Position numbers and translations under genes: made by a program. DNA of 64,000 nucleotides from Deltaproteobacteria bacterium (GTDB taxonomy: Bacteria; Myxococcota_A; UBA9160; UBA4427). The notes under the pieces are model-generated. The model did no database searches. It saw nothing but the letters and a program-made list of their open reading frames with translations, and was not told where the DNA came from. The stretch spans positions 144,688 to 208,687 of the forward strand of contig JAJDAO010000055.1 of the NCBI GenBank assembly GCA_029261835.1. The letters are read 5' to 3'. This document shows, one piece after another, positions 42,072 to 51,330 of this stretch. The first letter of the stretch is position 1; each line of letters opens with the position of its first letter.

Positions 42072-43061
42072 CTAGAGGCCCAGCACCAACCGCACCGCGG
42101 CGACCACGCGATCGTGTACGAGCGCGTTGGTCACGATCACGCCGAGATTGTCGCTCAGCGTGCGTCCCAAGGAGAAGTCGAGCTCGGCACCGCACACGTC
42201 GGTGACGCGACCGCCGGCCTCACGGACCACCATGGAGCCGGCCGCGTGGTCCCAGATCTTCTCTTCGTAGCCCTTCCTCGTCGGTAGCCGCAGGTAGATC
42301 GAAGCATCACCGCGGCCGACGGCGGCGTACTTGCACTGGCTGTCGATGCGGAACGGGGGCGCCTCGATTCCGAGAATCTCGGCCACCTTTGCTGAATCGG
42401 ATTGGGAGGAGTGTTCCGATTCCACCGACTCACAGAAGACTGCGCGGCCGGGATCACTGATGTCACTGACCTGGATGCGCTGTTCCTGTGCGTCGCCCAG
42501 GCGGCGCAGAAACGCCCCCTCCCCCTTCACCGCCACGAAGAGACAGCCCCGCGGCCCATCCGGCCGGCCGGCGTCGAGCGGGAGATTCGGGCAGCCGAGG
42601 ACGCCGAGCACGAGTTCCCCCCGCTCGATCAACGCCAGCGCCACGGCGTATTGATCGCGGCGCAGGAAGCCCTTGGTGCCGTCTATCGGGTCGAGCGTCC
42701 AGTGGCGCCCTTGCGCGCCGCCCTCGTAGGTGCCGTAGTCGATCAGGTCGAGCACTTCGTCGCAATCGATCTCTGGCGTGATCTCGCGAACGTTGGCTAC
42801 GACTCTGTCCCTCAGCTGTGAGTTGGCAGCATCGCGCAGCTCAGCCGCATCTTCCTCGCCCACCAGAGGGATATCGGGGAACGCGCCCCGCAGCCCGTGC
42901 GTCACCACCGCTTGAGCGCCGAAGTCCGCCACCGTAACCGGTGAGCGATCCTTCTTCGACATCGACTCGGTCGAGACCAGGTTGGCCTGCACCGTCTGGC
43001 AAAGACGGCTGGCCTTCTCCACCACTTCCACCGCAACGCGGCGCTCCGCTTCGTATGACAT
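42072..43061 (-). CDS. 3'(2'),5'-bisphosphate nucleotidase (Hal2/SAL1-like)
   Basis: Li-sensitive Mg phosphatase of the inositol-monophosphatase superfamily, 329 residues, of the long Hal2/SAL1 branch that removes the 3'-phosphate of PAP. Motifs are DRSPVTVADFGAQAVV, LVGEEDAAEL, the metal site WTLDPIDGTKGFLRRDQYAV, and EEKIWDHAAGSMVVREAGG. ATG 43061 matches the usual family start (SYEAERRVAVEVV); GTG 43085 is an alternative. PAP is the by-product of sulfotransferase reactions, so closeness to the sulfotransferase gene makes sense, though this gene is on the opposite strand. Inositol phosphatase activity is the alternative. Confidence 0.85.
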   Translation of the reverse strand: MSYEAERRVAVEVVEKASRLCQTVQANLVSTESMSKKDRSPVTVADFGAQAVVTHGLRGAFPDIPLVGEEDAAELRDAANSQLRDRVVANVREITPEIDCDEVLDLIDYGTYEGGAQGRHWTLDPIDGTKGFLRRDQYAVALALIERGELVLGVLGCPNLPLDAGRPDGPRGCLFVAVKGEGAFLRRLGDAQEQRIQVSDISDPGRAVFCESVESEHSSQSDSAKVAEILGIEAPPFRIDSQCKYAAVGRGDASIYLRLPTRKGYEEKIWDHAAGSMVVREAGGRVTDVCGAELDFSLGRTLSDNLGVIVTNALVHDRVVAAVRLVLGL

Positions 43062-43142
43062 GCCGGGGTAGTAGCCGAAGGGCACCCGTCGGGCAAGGCG
43101 AGCGGATCGAGAGCGCTCGCACGGCCACGCCCGCGCCGGAAG

Positions 43143-43820
43143 CTATGCCGCAGTCGGAATCACGTAGCCGAAGACGCAGGAGAAGTGACATGCACTTCCG
43201 GCCAGCACGAACAGGTGCCAGACGGCGTGGTTGTAGGGCAGGCGGCTCCAAGCGTAGAACAAGACACCCAACGTGTAGATCAGCCCGCCGACGATCAGCA
43301 GCACCACACCGTCCCAGTCGAGCGAGCGAAGCAGCGGGCCAACCGCGATCACCGCCAGCCAGCCCATCCCCAGGTAGAGAGTGAGCGAGAGTCCGCGAAC
43401 TGGTCGAGAAGGCACCGCCTCCAGAATGATGCCGAGCAGCGCCAGCCCCCAGACCAGAGCGAGCAGCGCCCAGCCCCAATCACCGCGAAGGCTCACCAGG
43501 GTGAACGGCGTGTACGTCCCGGCGATCAGCAGGAAGATCGCGGCGTGATCCAGCCGTTGCAGAACGCGCTTGACCGGCTGGCTGCGAACGCCGTGATAGA
43601 AGGTGGATGCCGCGTAGAGCATAACGAGCGTCACACCGAAGACCGAGCAGCCGATCACGTGCCAGACATCTCCGCGAAGGTGTGCCGCTGCAACGAGGAT
43701 GACGAGACCGGCGATGCTGAGCACCAGGCCGACGCCATGCGTCAGCGTGTGGGCGACCTCCTCCCCGAGGCTGTAGAACGGCAGCGGCAGCGGCGATCGC
43801 GCGTCGAGAGGCTTTTCCAT
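43143..43820 (-). CDS. Hemolysin III / PAQR-family membrane protein
   Basis: Seven-helix membrane protein of the YqfA/hemolysin-III (PAQR-related) family, 225 residues. The conserved metal-type residues are visible: the N-terminal EEVAHTLTHGVG, then ASTFYHGVR with FYH, LDHAAIFLLIAGTYTPF, and the C-terminal YNHAVWHLFVLAGSACHF. These positions bind zinc in PAQR relatives, and some members act as ceramidase-like hydrolases; the role in bacteria is open. It starts at ATG 43820. It lies next to the PAP-phosphatase gene on the same strand, 81 bp ahead, with no functional link known. Confidence 0.88.
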   Translation of the reverse strand: MEKPLDARSPLPLPFYSLGEEVAHTLTHGVGLVLSIAGLVILVAAAHLRGDVWHVIGCSVFGVTLVMLYAASTFYHGVRSQPVKRVLQRLDHAAIFLLIAGTYTPFTLVSLRGDWGWALLALVWGLALLGIILEAVPSRPVRGLSLTLYLGMGWLAVIAVGPLLRSLDWDGVVLLIVGGLIYTLGVLFYAWSRLPYNHAVWHLFVLAGSACHFSCVFGYVIPTAA

Positions 43821-43973
43821 TCCGGCCGACTCTAACCGGCCGGAGACGAAGCGGAAGCGTGGTTCTGCGTTCTGACAAAACCTTCACATTCGGGGCGATT
43901 CTCATCAGATCCCTACTTGAAATTCCAGGGTTTCCCGGAGGAAGTCCCACCGTGCGTCGGTCGAAGAGGGATC

Positions 43974-44198
43974 ATGCAATGGCGAGATCGACTACTTCGA
44001 ATCATGATGCGTGGGGAGCTGATCCCACAGGGCACGAACCTGGACGCCGACGCGGCGATCCGAGCCCTGGATCGCATCTCCGAAGACGAGCGGCTGGTGG
44101 CGAAGCTGGACCGGCTGGGCGATACGGGCGTTCGGAGCGCCTTCCTCGATTTCTACGAAGAGGAACGTCGTCGCTCACCCGGCAACGAAGCCGGCTGA
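43974..44198 (+). CDS. Small protein, unknown function
   Basis: A 74-residue protein, not recognised. It starts at ATG 43974 with AGAGGG five bases ahead; a TTG-started longer form from 43917 is unlikely. The sequence begins MQWRDRLLRIMMRGELIPQG, and the rest is helical and acidic/basic mixed (ALDRISEDERLVAKLDRLGD; FLDFYEEERRR), with no membrane segment or Cys. Charge pattern suggests a short helical protein. It stands alone between the hemolysin-III gene and the RND pump; reality rests on its ribosome site and on codon-like composition. Confidence 0.45.
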   Translation: MQWRDRLLRIMMRGELIPQGTNLDADAAIRALDRISEDERLVAKLDRLGDTGVRSAFLDFYEEERRRSPGNEAG

Positions 44199-44359
44199 AT
44201 TCCGCCCGACGCTCTCTGGAGCGCTGATCTCGGCCGCATCGCCGCCGGGACGGTGAGAACTGCGTCCCGCCCTTGGGTTCTGCGGCATCGATACCGAGCT
44301 GGAGCTGGCCAGCGAGCGAGCTCGGCCGACGACGCCCTGCCGGGTCGAGCGCGTTGGCG

Positions 44360-47300
44360 CTACGCCAGGGCGGGCACGCGCCGGCGTGTCAATCGGCGAT
44401 GCTCGAGCGTTAGATAGGCGGCGGGCTGCACGACGAGTGTCAGAATCGTCGAGGCGGCCAGGCCGAAGATCATGGCGAAGCCGAAGGGCGCCCAGAACTG
44501 CCCACCACCTAGCGACAGCGGCAGCAGGCCGCCGATGGTGGTGATGGACGTCATGAGAACCGCGCGCAGCCGCATGCGCGCACCACTCGTGACCGCCTCC
44601 GCCAACGGCGTGCCGCCCGCACGAAGCCGGTTGATGGTGTCGAGCAAGACGATCGAGTCGTTCACGGCGATTCCCGTCAGCGCAATCATTCCAAGGAACG
44701 ACATGAACGAAAGCGGGCTGCCAGTGGCGACCAGCCCCCAGCTCGAACCCGCCAGTGCCATCGGCACGGCCAGCAAGATCAACATCGGCTGTGCCAGCGA
44801 CTGGAAGCGCACGACGAGAATGATGTAGATGAGAAAGACCGCAACGACCGCTGCCTTCGCCAGCGAGATGAAGCTCTCGGTCACCTCCCGATCCTGACCG
44901 AAGAACGAGACCGAATAGCTCGGCGGCAGCGCCATCCCGCTGCGCACGGCCCGCTCCACTCGCGCCGCGACATCGAGCAGGTTGTGGCCTGGCGCCAATT
45001 CGGCGCGGATGTATACCTCACGCTTGCGCTGCCAGCGCAAGACCTGGCGCACGGTCCAGCCCGGCTGCAGGGAGGCCACCTGAGCCAGCGGCACCGTGCG
45101 GCCCAGCGCACTGCTCCAAATCGGAAGGGACTCCAGATCGCGCACGCTCCGGTGCTGATCGGGTCTCAGCTCGACGCGAATCGCGATCTCCTCATCGTCC
45201 TCGCGGTAGGTCGTGGCGACCACACCGTCCAATGCCGAACGCAGGGTCGTCGCAATCTGGCGATGCGTGACGCCCAGGAGATTCGCCCGGGCATCGTCGA
45301 TGTGCGCCTGCAGCGTGATGGGGTCATAGCCGAACGAATCGTAGACACCCAGCGTACCCGGCACGTCCTCCACGATCTTCCGCACGCCGGCCGCGAGCTC
45401 TCGCAATACGTCGAGGCTATCACCCTGCACATAGATGCGAATGGCGTCTCTGCCGCCGTATCCCTGCTTCAGGACGATCGTGCGTATGAAGGCGCCGGGA
45501 ACATTCGCCTCGAGATCCGCGTCGATACGATTCGCCACATCGCGGGTCTCGGCAAAGGAGACGTGCTCGCGCGTGTTGACGATCAGCGTGCCCCGACTCT
45601 CGGCTCGCTCGTCCTCGAACTCGTTGTAGTAGAACTTCGGTGCGTCCGCCCCAACGAAGGAGGTCCAGTCGGCCAGGTCCGGGTCGCCCGCGAGGCGTCG
45701 CTCGATGGCTCGCATCACCGAGTCGGTCTCCTCGAACGGGCTTCCGTCGGGCAAGAACACGCGGATCATGAACTGGTGTCGGTCGGCATCTGGGAAGAAG
45801 GCCGGCGGCCAGAGCGCGCTGCCCGCGAGTACGCCGGTCGCCAGCAGCACGGCACCGAAGAGAACGAGAACCGTGCGGTGGCGATGCACCGCGAACGCGA
45901 GAAGCGGACGGTAGACGGGTTCGATACGGCTCCAGGCATTGCGAGACCGAGGCGGCCGGCCACCACCGCCACGACCACGGCTCACCAGCACGGCGAGCAG
46001 AGGCGTCACGAAGTGGGCCGTCAAGACGGAGCCGATGAGCATCGCCGTCACGACCATCGGAATGCTGCGAATGAAGTCACCAATGTCGCCCTTCATCACC
46101 ATCAGCGGAATGAAGGCGGCCACCGTCGTCGCCGCTCCGGCCAATACGGCCAGATGAATCTCCCCGAGACCGAGAATGGCCGCCTGCTTGACCGGCACGC
46201 CGGCATCGAGATGACGCTGAATGTTGTCGGTCACGACGATGGCCTCGTCCACCACGATCCCGATGGCGATCACCAGCGCGGCGATCGAGATCTGGTGCAG
46301 CGGCACATTCAGCAATCCCTGGATCCCCATCGCGACCGTGAGCGCCAGCGGGATGGAGACCGAAACCACGAGCCCCGAGCGCCAACCCATACCGAGAAAC
46401 GAGAGACTCACCACGAGCCCGAGTCCCATCAGCAGGCTCCCGCTGAGGAGCGCGAGGCGCTCGCCCACATAGGTCGGCTCGTCGGCCACGACCCGCACCC
46501 GCATGCCTTCGGGCAAGCGCGCCTCACGCTCGCTCATCAGGGCCCGCACGAGCTGACCAAAAGCAATCGCGTTGCGACCCGGGAGCATCTCGACGGCGAT
46601 CCCCACGGCCAGAGCACCCGCCGTGCGCACCGCCACCTCGGGATCAGCCAGCCGGCGGCGTACCGAGGCGACATCGTCCAGACGCACCGGCAGACCATCG
46701 GCCCCCGAGCTGAGATAGGTGCTCCCCACCTCGTGGCTCCCGTCGAACGCGCCGCTCGTGAGGATCGCCGACCGGATCGGCCCCATATCGAGCTCACCGC
46801 TCGGAAGCTGGACGTTGCGCGCCGCGAGCGCCTCGATCACGCGGGTCAGCGACACGTCGCGCTGTGAGAGGCTGTGGAGATCCACCAGGACCTCGATCTC
46901 CTCCTCCGGAAGACCAACCAGCGTCACGCGGCGCACGTCGGTCATGTTTTCGAGGTCGCGCTTCAGCTCCTGCGCCTGCTCGCGCAGCGCCAGAGGCGGG
47001 ACGCCCGCACCGGTCAGCGCCAGCACCATGGTGTTGGTACGAAGAACGCGAGTATTGATCTCGGGCTCGCTCGCGGCGGGTGGAAGAGCAGCACGAGCCT
47101 CCTGAACCTTGTCGCGAATCTCCTGTAGGCGCTCGCGGGCCGGGGCCGTCCTCTTCACGCGGGCGAGCAGGAACGAAGCGCCGTGGGTGCTCGAGGTGAA
47201 GAGCTCCTCCAGGTCATCTACCTCGCCGACGTGATCCTCGATGATCTTCGAGACCAGCAGCTCCACCTTCTCCGGCTCAGCACCCGGCAGGTAGGTCACC

Positions 47301-47443
47301 ACGGTCGCGAAGCGATCCTCCAGAGTTGGGTTCTCCTGGCGCGGCAACCCCTGGTAGCTCAGCACGCCGTACGCCAGGAAGAGGAGCGTCGCCAGCAGCA
47401 CCACGCGGGGACGCTCGACGGCGAAGACGGCCGGGTTCGGCAT
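44360..47443 (-). CDS. RND efflux transporter (HAE1 type)
   Basis: Proton-driven inner-membrane pump of the AcrB/MexB superfamily, 1027 residues, with twelve predicted membrane helices and two large periplasmic loops. Helix 4 carries the proton-relay acids in IGIVVDEAIVVTDNIQRHL (D-E rather than D-D), and helix 10-11 has GIAVNDSIVLLDTINRLRAG. The repeat-two start is AFAVHRHRTVLVLFGAVLLA. It appears closer to short HAE1/ multidrug types than to heavy-metal CusA, which has a different relay motif. ATG 47443 overlaps the fusion-protein stop by one base (TGATG). A TolC-type channel is not adjacent. Confidence 0.93.
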   Translation of the reverse strand: MPNPAVFAVERPRVVLLATLLFLAYGVLSYQGLPRQENPTLEDRFATVVTYLPGAEPEKVELLVSKIIEDHVGEVDDLEELFTSSTHGASFLLARVKRTAPARERLQEIRDKVQEARAALPPAASEPEINTRVLRTNTMVLALTGAGVPPLALREQAQELKRDLENMTDVRRVTLVGLPEEEIEVLVDLHSLSQRDVSLTRVIEALAARNVQLPSGELDMGPIRSAILTSGAFDGSHEVGSTYLSSGADGLPVRLDDVASVRRRLADPEVAVRTAGALAVGIAVEMLPGRNAIAFGQLVRALMSEREARLPEGMRVRVVADEPTYVGERLALLSGSLLMGLGLVVSLSFLGMGWRSGLVVSVSIPLALTVAMGIQGLLNVPLHQISIAALVIAIGIVVDEAIVVTDNIQRHLDAGVPVKQAAILGLGEIHLAVLAGAATTVAAFIPLMVMKGDIGDFIRSIPMVVTAMLIGSVLTAHFVTPLLAVLVSRGRGGGGRPPRSRNAWSRIEPVYRPLLAFAVHRHRTVLVLFGAVLLATGVLAGSALWPPAFFPDADRHQFMIRVFLPDGSPFEETDSVMRAIERRLAGDPDLADWTSFVGADAPKFYYNEFEDERAESRGTLIVNTREHVSFAETRDVANRIDADLEANVPGAFIRTIVLKQGYGGRDAIRIYVQGDSLDVLRELAAGVRKIVEDVPGTLGVYDSFGYDPITLQAHIDDARANLLGVTHRQIATTLRSALDGVVATTYREDDEEIAIRVELRPDQHRSVRDLESLPIWSSALGRTVPLAQVASLQPGWTVRQVLRWQRKREVYIRAELAPGHNLLDVAARVERAVRSGMALPPSYSVSFFGQDREVTESFISLAKAAVVAVFLIYIILVVRFQSLAQPMLILLAVPMALAGSSWGLVATGSPLSFMSFLGMIALTGIAVNDSIVLLDTINRLRAGGTPLAEAVTSGARMRLRAVLMTSITTIGGLLPLSLGGGQFWAPFGFAMIFGLAASTILTLVVQPAAYLTLEHRRLTRRRVPALA

Positions 47444-48531
47444 CAGTCGCCCTGCACCACGCGCACCGGATCGTCTGGGCGCAGAAAGTGCTGTCCGCGC
47501 GCCACCAGCCGCTCGCCCACCGCCAGCCCCGAACTCACCTCGACGCGATCTCCGTGTATCGCACCGAGCTCGACCGGGCGCCGCAGCACACGTGGCTCCT
47601 CATCTCCGCTCAGCACGAAGCAGAATGGCTGCGTGTCAACGTCGCGCAGTACGGCCGTGAGGGGTACCAGGATGAGCATCTCAGGCTCGCCAGTCGACAC
47701 CTCCACCTCGACCGCGAGCTCGGGCCGGAGCGCCAGCTCCGGGTTGGCGAGCTCCAGCTCGAAGGGCAGCGTGCGCGTTGCCGAATCGGCCGCCAAATCG
47801 ATGCGCGCGACGCGGCCTTCGAAGCGCCGGCCTGGGTGCAGAGGTGTCGTCACCCAGGCGTGCGCACCCCGCCGCAGCTCGGCCGCTCGCACGTCCGACA
47901 CCGCGGCGCGCACCTTCACGCGATCGAGCTGCGTCAGGACGAGGACTGGCGTCTGCGGCCTGGCGAGCTCGTGCGGCTCGAGCAGTCGCCGCTCGATCCA
48001 GCCTGCGACCGGTGCGCGCAGCGTCGCCTTGGACAACTTGTCCCTGGCCTCTTCGAGCTGTACTCGCGCCTCGGCGAGCTCGGCCTGGGCCATCTCGTGG
48101 TCAGCACTGGCGCGATCATGGGCGCGTTGCGAGTTGGTGTGCTCGGCCAGCAGCTCCCGCTGTCGGCCGAACGTCTGCGCGGCGTCCCGGGCTCGCGCCT
48201 CGGCGCGCGCCACTGCGGCTCGCGAAGCCTCTGCAGTGCGCCCCAGCTCATCGGTCTCGAGCTGCGCAAGGATCTGCCCGGCCGCCACGCGATCACCGGC
48301 ATCCACTTCGAAGCGGGCCACGAAGCCCGCGACCCTGAAGGCCAGCTCGATACGCGCCTCGGCCGCCACCAGCCCCGGAACACGCAATGAGGTCGTAACC
48401 GGGCGCGGTTCGACCCGCTCGATCCGTACGGCCCGAGCCCGTGGCCCCGCTGCAGCACTCGAAACCGGCGGCGCGTCGCCGCAGCCGTGAGACGACAGGA
48501 CGAGCAGCAGGGTGATGCCGATCGCCCGCAT
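47443..48531 (-). CDS. RND membrane-fusion lipoprotein
   Basis: Periplasmic adaptor of the RND pump, 362 residues from ATG 48531. The leader IGITLLLVLSSHGCGD ends at a lipobox Cys. Then come the first lipoyl half-motif (VARFEVDAGDRVAAGQILA), a helical hairpin rich in Ala, Arg and Glu, the second half-motif (ATLRAPVAGWIERRLLEPHE), and the beta-barrel and membrane-proximal domains. Starts further upstream (GTG at 48567 or 48555) are possible; the GGAGAG near them is good, so the start is not settled. Coupled to the pump gene by TGATG. Confidence 0.88.
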   Translation of the reverse strand: MRAIGITLLLVLSSHGCGDAPPVSSAAAGPRARAVRIERVEPRPVTTSLRVPGLVAAEARIELAFRVAGFVARFEVDAGDRVAAGQILAQLETDELGRTAEASRAAVARAEARARDAAQTFGRQRELLAEHTNSQRAHDRASADHEMAQAELAEARVQLEEARDKLSKATLRAPVAGWIERRLLEPHELARPQTPVLVLTQLDRVKVRAAVSDVRAAELRRGAHAWVTTPLHPGRRFEGRVARIDLAADSATRTLPFELELANPELALRPELAVEVEVSTGEPEMLILVPLTAVLRDVDTQPFCFVLSGDEEPRVLRRPVELGAIHGDRVEVSSGLAVGERLVARGQHFLRPDDPVRVVQGD

Positions 48532-48830
48532 CCTGTCGGAGCTTCTGGTCACCACACTCTCCTGCACCCCGTCACGCCGTCAGCCAGGGACGAAGCCCGG
48601 CCCAGCGACGCGAGCGGCCTTCCGGCGATCTCCCTTGCCACACTCCGTTGCACACCAGCAAATGGGTGCCCACGGGAGGCACGTTCGTTCCCGAACTCAC
48701 TGTAGGCTCTCGAACTCCGTTCACCCAGTATCGCGAATAGCCCACACACTCTCTCGAGGCCATCGGCGCCGGCGCCGAGCAGCGTCCGGCTGCGATAGCA
48801 TGGTCCGCCGCAGACAGGGGAGGAAGGACC

Positions 48831-49652
48831 GTGCAGGACAACCTCGTTCGCTACGGCGACAAGGCCGCCGAGCTGTTGATGACCTACGGGCCGAAGTTCA
48901 TTCTGGCGCTCGTCACGCTGATCATCGGGCTCTGGTTGATTCGGCTCCTCCAGCGGGGGGTCGACAGGGCGATGGATCGGGCCAAGATCGAGCCCACGCT
49001 CCAGCGCTTCCTGCTGAGCCTGACCTCTGTCTTCCTCAAGGCGCTGCTCTTCGTCAGCGTCATCACGATGATCGGCGTAGAGACCACATCGATCATCGCC
49101 ATGATGGGCGCGGCCGGTCTCGCCGTGGGCCTGGCTCTTCAGGGCAGCCTGGCCAATTTTGCGGGTGGGGTCCTGATCCTCTTGTTCAAGCCGTTCAAGG
49201 TCGGCGACGTCATCGAAGCCCAGGGCTTCCTCGGAACCGTGAGGGAAATCCAGATCTTCAACACCATCTTGACTACGCTCGACAACCAGCGCGTGGTCAT
49301 CCCGAACGGCCTCTTGTCGAACGACTGCATCAAGAACGTATTCGCCGAGCCAACGCGACGCGTCGACATGACCTTCGGCGTCAGCTACGAGGACGATGTG
49401 CGGAAGGTGCGCGGCGTACTCGAACAGCTACTCGAGGCCGATCCGCGCATTCTGGCGAGCCCCACTCCGGAGGTTTACGTGGCCGAGCACGCGAACAGCT
49501 CGGTGAACTTCCTGGTCCGCGCATGGGTCGAGTCCGGCAACTACTGGCCCGTCTACTTCGACATGCACGAGCAGGTCAAGATCCGCTTCGACAGTGAGCA
49601 GATCACGATCCCCTTCCCGCAACGGGACGTGCACTTCCATCAGGCGCAGTGA
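48831..49652 (+). CDS. MscS-family mechanosensitive channel
   Basis: Small-conductance mechanosensitive channel, 273 residues, about the E. coli MscS length. Three membrane helices (about 18-40, 58-78, 85-110), the third being the Gly/Ala-rich pore helix IIAMMGAAGLAVGLALQGSL, followed by the beta-domain ILLFKPFKVGDVIEAQG and VVIPNGLLSNDCIKN, then an alpha-beta cytoplasmic cage. It opens when membrane tension rises, releasing osmolytes. GTG 48831 is preceded by GGAGGAAGG. It is divergent from the RND operon and convergent with an aminotransferase. Confidence 0.93.
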   Translation: MQDNLVRYGDKAAELLMTYGPKFILALVTLIIGLWLIRLLQRGVDRAMDRAKIEPTLQRFLLSLTSVFLKALLFVSVITMIGVETTSIIAMMGAAGLAVGLALQGSLANFAGGVLILLFKPFKVGDVIEAQGFLGTVREIQIFNTILTTLDNQRVVIPNGLLSNDCIKNVFAEPTRRVDMTFGVSYEDDVRKVRGVLEQLLEADPRILASPTPEVYVAEHANSSVNFLVRAWVESGNYWPVYFDMHEQVKIRFDSEQITIPFPQRDVHFHQAQ

Positions 49653-49659
49653 GGACCGG

Positions 49660-51093
49660 CTACCGATCGTAGAGGTTGGCGATGACCTCATCCCAGAGCT
49701 GCACGACACGTACGCAGTGCTCGGCAGTGTGGTGCGGACTGGTGATGATCATGTTGAAGAAGGGGATGAGGAGCACGCCTCGGTTCAGGCAGTAGTAGGT
49801 CCAGTACTCGTGGAGGCCGCCGAAACCAATGCCGCGCAGAGCGCACTTGGCGTCGTATGCGCGCTCCGGCAGAAAGGAGATATTCGTTCGCGCGCCCATG
49901 CGGTCGGTGCGGAACGGGGCGCCGTGCTTGGCGATCACTTCGTTCATGCCCTGCTCGATGATGTCCATACTGGCATTCATCTTGGCGAACGTCTCTTCCG
50001 TGAAGTTATGCTCCAGAGAGAGCCGCAGTGCCCTCAGACAAATCGCATTGGCCGTATTCGTGGTTCCCTGCCCCATGCAGCCGCCCATCGCCGACGGATC
50101 ACCCTCGTTCAGCAGTGACTCGTAGCGCTTGGCGACCGACTCAGACATGCCGATCACGCCAACCGGCATCCCCGCGGCGATGGACTTGCCGGACATGAAC
50201 AGATCGGGCTCCAGCCCCCACTCGCGCGTCAGGCCGCCGGGGCCCACGGTCTGAGTATGCGTCTCGTCGATCAGCAGCAGCGTGCCGTATCGATCACACA
50301 GCTCGCACAGTCCGTCGTGCCAACCGTCGACTGGGAAGGTGAAGCCGCCGTCGGTGAGATGGGGTTCGGTCATCAGAACCGCAACATCTTCGCGCCTCAG
50401 AATCGCCTCGACTTCCTCCAGGTCGTTGAACTCCGCCACACTCGTATTGGCGCCGGCATCCAGCCCAGGGCGAAGGTGGGACCAGCGATGAACCACTTCG
50501 CTATCCGGATTCGGCCGCCAGCACAGCGTCTCGTCGCCGGTGCCGTGGTAGGCCATGTTGAAGATCAGAATCTTGGAGCGGCCGGTGAGTGAACGAGCAA
50601 TGTTGATGGCGTTGCGGCCAGAGTCGCTGGCAGAAAGCGTGACATACCAATAGGGCAGACCGTAGAGCTCGCTCAGCAGCTCGCTCACGACAACGGCGTC
50701 CTCGGTTGGCGCCATCGTGGTGACGCCGTTGTCGAGCAACTGCTCCGCGATGCCTCGCGTTACCGCGTCATCCGGCGAGTGACCGAAGATCGCCGGAGTG
50801 TCTGCCAGGTTGAAGTCCAGGTACTCGTTCCCATCGATGTCCCATAGCGCGACGCCCTTGGCGCGCGCCACATAGAAGCTGTACGGCAGACGCCAGTCGG
50901 AATGCCAGGTCGTCGGAACACCATTGATCATGTGCTTCTGGGCACGCTGCAACATCGCGAAGCTCTTCGGAGTGCGCTCCTTGTAGAGCTCGAATTCCGC
51001 GGCCACCATCCGCAGCACGCGCCCGATATCGATCCCCTCGACGCTGGGGATGAGGCTCGAGAAATCGTCGTAGACTCTGTCGTGGCTGGACAT
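49660..51093 (-). CDS. Class III aminotransferase
   Basis: PLP enzyme, 477 residues, of the glutamate-1-semialdehyde-aminomutase-like branch of class III. The cofactor Asp is Asp276 in LLLIDETHTQTVGPGGLTR, the Schiff-base Lys303 in FMSGKSIAAGMPVG, and the phosphate contact in LSASDSGRNAINIARSLTG. The N-terminus (1-75) is longer than usual and helical. The typical product is an amino or keto form of a small acid; the substrate is not readable. It is divergent from a TetR gene with a strongly AT-rich interval between them, so it is probably that regulator's target. Confidence 0.88.
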   Translation of the reverse strand: MSSHDRVYDDFSSLIPSVEGIDIGRVLRMVAAEFELYKERTPKSFAMLQRAQKHMINGVPTTWHSDWRLPYSFYVARAKGVALWDIDGNEYLDFNLADTPAIFGHSPDDAVTRGIAEQLLDNGVTTMAPTEDAVVVSELLSELYGLPYWYVTLSASDSGRNAINIARSLTGRSKILIFNMAYHGTGDETLCWRPNPDSEVVHRWSHLRPGLDAGANTSVAEFNDLEEVEAILRREDVAVLMTEPHLTDGGFTFPVDGWHDGLCELCDRYGTLLLIDETHTQTVGPGGLTREWGLEPDLFMSGKSIAAGMPVGVIGMSESVAKRYESLLNEGDPSAMGGCMGQGTTNTANAICLRALRLSLEHNFTEETFAKMNASMDIIEQGMNEVIAKHGAPFRTDRMGARTNISFLPERAYDAKCALRGIGFGGLHEYWTYYCLNRGVLLIPFFNMIITSPHHTAEHCVRVVQLWDEVIANLYDR

Positions 51094-51189
51094 CGGAACC
51101 TCCCGGGTCGAGACCTTCGCCGCTCTGCCCGTACGCGCTCCGTCCGAGGGCGCGCGGGACTCGAAATCCTCGCTCGAAGCCCCGACATT

Positions 51190-51330
51190 CGGTTGAGAAT
51201 TTACTAGATTTATATTCAGTCTATTTCCTCTATTTCACGCTGTCAATTCATTAGATCGCCTTGAGGGCCATATGAAATGCAGTGAATCCAATCGATTTAG
51301 CATCCAGATCTATTCTATTGGGTGTTGATG
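51190..51330. promoter_or_regulatory. AT-rich divergent control region
   Basis: About 140 bp of unusually AT-rich DNA between the aminotransferase (leftward) and TetR (rightward) genes. A 19-bp imperfect palindrome, TAGATTTATATTCAGTCTA (51205-51223; six of nine pairs match), is a possible operator near -10-like TATATT. A further AT-rich part runs into the first codons assigned to the TetR gene. Confidence 0.5.

Noticed and set aside
44984..46867. 627-codon open frame antisense to the RND transporter
   Set aside because: Composition (His, Gln, Arg rich) is that of an antisense shadow in GC-rich DNA; the RND frame on the other strand is certain.
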